Assembly: GCF_011769985.2 (NCBI RefSeq) | Contig: NZ_CP039734.2 | Location: 930,001-994,000 of the forward strand | Direction: 5' to 3' | DNA from: Sulfurospirillum diekertiae | Lineage (GTDB): Bacteria; Campylobacterota; Campylobacteria; Campylobacterales; Sulfurospirillaceae | Length of the DNA: 64,000 nucleotides | Shown here: positions 62,610 through 64,000 of the stretch, in pieces | Position numbering within the stretch: position 1 is the first letter of the stretch | Layout: the number at the start of each line of letters is the position of its first letter | Notes under the pieces: model-generated | Databases searched by the model: none | What the model saw: only the letters and a program-made list of their open reading frames with translations | What the model was told of the DNA's origin: nothing | Program-made: the position numbers and the translations under genes

Positions 62610-63874
62610 AATTCAAAATCCTCTTGTTTGACGATGCAAATGATGTAGCGATTAGGTTCATATTGACTGATTTTGACAAGCACTTCAAGCAGATGCCCAA
62701 TGGATCGAATAACACCTTTAAACGTGATATCACCATCATAAGGCCAATTATTTTTAATAGCTTCAATACTATTAAAATAATCCATCTCTTCAAAATTGAC
62801 TAATTCTGAAAGATGAAGTGTGTGCGTTGTCAGTTTTCCCAGTAATGTTTCATCAACATGATTATTGACAATTTCTTCAAAACGTGTATTGTGGTTTTCA
62901 AAATGAAGATCGTCCAAAAGGAGAGCTGAAGCAAAAGGAATCTGTTTTAAGAGGTCATTTTCTTTAACATTGATTGCACGTTCAATATTTTCTTTAGTCG
63001 TTTCTTCATTGTGTTTATAAAGTTCCGTAAGATCTTGTGCAATACTAATTAATTTTATAAATTCACCCTTAGCATCTAAGATGGGAACAATGGTTTTATA
63101 ATTGTACAGAGGTGTTAATGCACGTGTTTGATTGATAATCAGACCTTGCCATGTTTTCTTAGCCAAGAGACAAGACCAAATATCTTTATAGATTTCTTTG
63201 CTCATGGAAGGATGGTAGAGAACATCATATTTTTGCCCAATAATCTCTTCTTTACTGTAGCCAGTTGCTTTACAGAAATTCTCATTAACATCGGTAATAA
63301 TGCCATTTTTATCTGTCAATGAAACAATGGTTGCTTTATCGAGAGCCTCTTGATAGGCTCTGAGCAGAGAGTCTTTCAAATCAATAGATTGTGATTGAAT
63401 ATGCGCTATTTTTTTAAGTTTTTGGTTGGTAATTTCGAGTTCGTTTTTATAGTGTTTGAGTTCTTGTTCATCATGAATATGCTTAACAATGCTATGTAAA
63501 ACTCTAAAAATTTGTTCACTTTGGAGAGGTTTTGTGATGAAATTATCGACATTAAGATTGATGAGTTTGATAAGATGGTCACTCTCATTATGAGCAGAGG
63601 TAACAAGAATAGGCAGTGAGGGATAGAGCCTTTTGATGTTTTCAATCATCTCTATACCATTCATCAGGGGCATTTTGATATCGGTAATGACAAAGTCATA
63701 ATGCGTGAGAGAGAGTTTTTGTAGTCCTTCTTCACCATTGGAGGCTAAATCAACTTGTGTAAAAATATCACTGAGGAAAAGACATACTTCTTCACGAAGA
63801 GCAAGGTCATCTTCGACATATAATATTTTTAGTTCTTTACTCCAAGCAATCAGCTGATCAATTTGGTTTTCCAT
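62585..63874 (-). CDS. Response regulator with PAS domain and no output domain
   Basis: A 429-residue protein. The receiver domain spans about 12-130, with EDD near residue 20, the phospho-acceptor Asp near 66 in VITDIKMPLMNG and the Lys near 116 in FITKPLQ. A coiled coil leads to a PAS domain at about 180-295 (DKNGIITDVNENFCKATGYS). The C-terminal 120 residues match no DNA-binding, GGDEF or kinase domain. It thus probably acts through protein contact, likely with the overlapping beta-propeller protein. No kinase is adjacent. Confidence 0.85.
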   Translation of the reverse strand: MENQIDQLIAWSKELKILYVEDDLALREEVCLFLSDIFTQVDLASNGEEGLQKLSLTHYDFVITDIKMPLMNGIEMIENIKRLYPSLPILVTSAHNESDHLIKLINLNVDNFITKPLQSEQIFRVLHSIVKHIHDEQELKHYKNELEITNQKLKKIAHIQSQSIDLKDSLLRAYQEALDKATIVSLTDKNGIITDVNENFCKATGYSKEEIIGQKYDVLYHPSMSKEIYKDIWSCLLAKKTWQGLIINQTRALTPLYNYKTIVPILDAKGEFIKLISIAQDLTELYKHNEETTKENIERAINVKENDLLKQIPFASALLLDDLHFENHNTRFEEIVNNHVDETLLGKLTTHTLHLSELVNFEEMDYFNSIEAIKNNWPYDGDITFKGVIRSIGHLLEVLVKISQYEPNRYIICIVKQEDFELCCQVQER

Positions 63875-63944
63875 TACGGCTCTCCATACGGATTTTATGA
63901 CTCTATTATATACTTTTGAGCGTTGTATTTGAGTTGTTTTTTGC

Positions 63945-64000
63945 TATACTTATCTTAATTACAGGCGATTAACAGACAATTTACTCATTGAGGAAAAAAA
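63945..64000 (+). promoter_or_regulatory. Promoter and ribosome binding site of a gene beyond the right edge
   Basis: A -10 box TATACT (63945-63950) follows a T-rich stretch, and the window ends in TTGAGGAAAAAAA, a strong ribosome binding site. A plus-strand gene almost certainly begins just past position 64000, divergent from the response regulator. Confidence 0.5.

Overview
The window looks like the chromosome of a Campylobacterota (Epsilonproteobacteria) species, most likely Sulfurospirillum-like. The evidence is about 40% G+C, the futalosine-menaquinone enzyme MqnC, FliW, a CheB without a receiver domain, RNase Y, Hpf and gene neighbourhoods I recall from Campylobacter and Helicobacter: cheR-cheB-rpiB-apt-dedA-pepA; mqnC-M16-recG; fliW-bamD-lon-rpsR-ssb-rpsF; ilvC-minD-minE-dprA-ruvX; radA-ftsY-thioredoxin lipoprotein-folate cycloligase-rny. 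The species is an inference. I see no tRNA, rRNA, insertion sequence, prophage or CRISPR array. Nearly all genes are intact, and most of the window is housekeeping.

Layout. 0-6.7 kb: an ACR3 arsenite efflux pump behind a perfect operator-like palindrome, metE, a G+C-rich gene-poor stretch, htpX, a cupin, a serine hydrolase and an isochorismatase-family enzyme. 6.7-15.4 kb: a long minus-strand series from folD through lepB, an M50 protease, rpiB, apt, a lone trpB, DedA, pepA and cheB-cheR. 15.5-22.1 kb: a plus-strand run of cytochrome c, hemL, two small membrane proteins, mqnC, an M16 homologue without its zinc site, and recG. 22.1-29.4 kb, minus: hpf (frameshifted at an A7 run), three prepilin-like proteins with a 1365-residue exported adhesin-like protein, and fliW. 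29.5-37.9 kb: bamD and lon, then convergent rpsF-ssb-rpsR, holA, rnr and an HDOD gene. 38.0-48.9 kb: ilvC, minDE, a deacetylase-like protein, dprA, transporters, sdaA, ruvX, argD, a MidA-like methyltransferase and thiS. 48.9-57.9 kb: acpS, fliL, radA, ftsY, thioredoxin, folate cycloligase, rny, and an envelope cluster (ABC exporter, SYLF protein, DedA). 58-64 kb: a LexA/CI-like repressor, a bile-acid-type transporter, a cyclophilin, and a beta-propeller protein overlapping a response regulator.

The most unusual signals are in the DNA or RNA rather than in any one protein. First, the palindrome TTTACATGTAAA occurs 23 times exactly and about 14 more times with one or two end changes, where composition predicts about 0.02 exact copies. 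It lies in gaps and inside genes, forcing LHV(K/N) or (F/V)TC(K/N) peptides into unrelated proteins, and pairs of it build perfect 13-15 bp hairpins at gene ends. Second, a multi-hairpin intergenic element recurs at least five times (4.97, 8.13, 12.13, 33.07 and 45.29 kb). Its stems change sequence but keep pairing, and its loops and linkers are conserved, as in a structured RNA or a family of intercistronic repeats. Both are candidates for undescribed systems.
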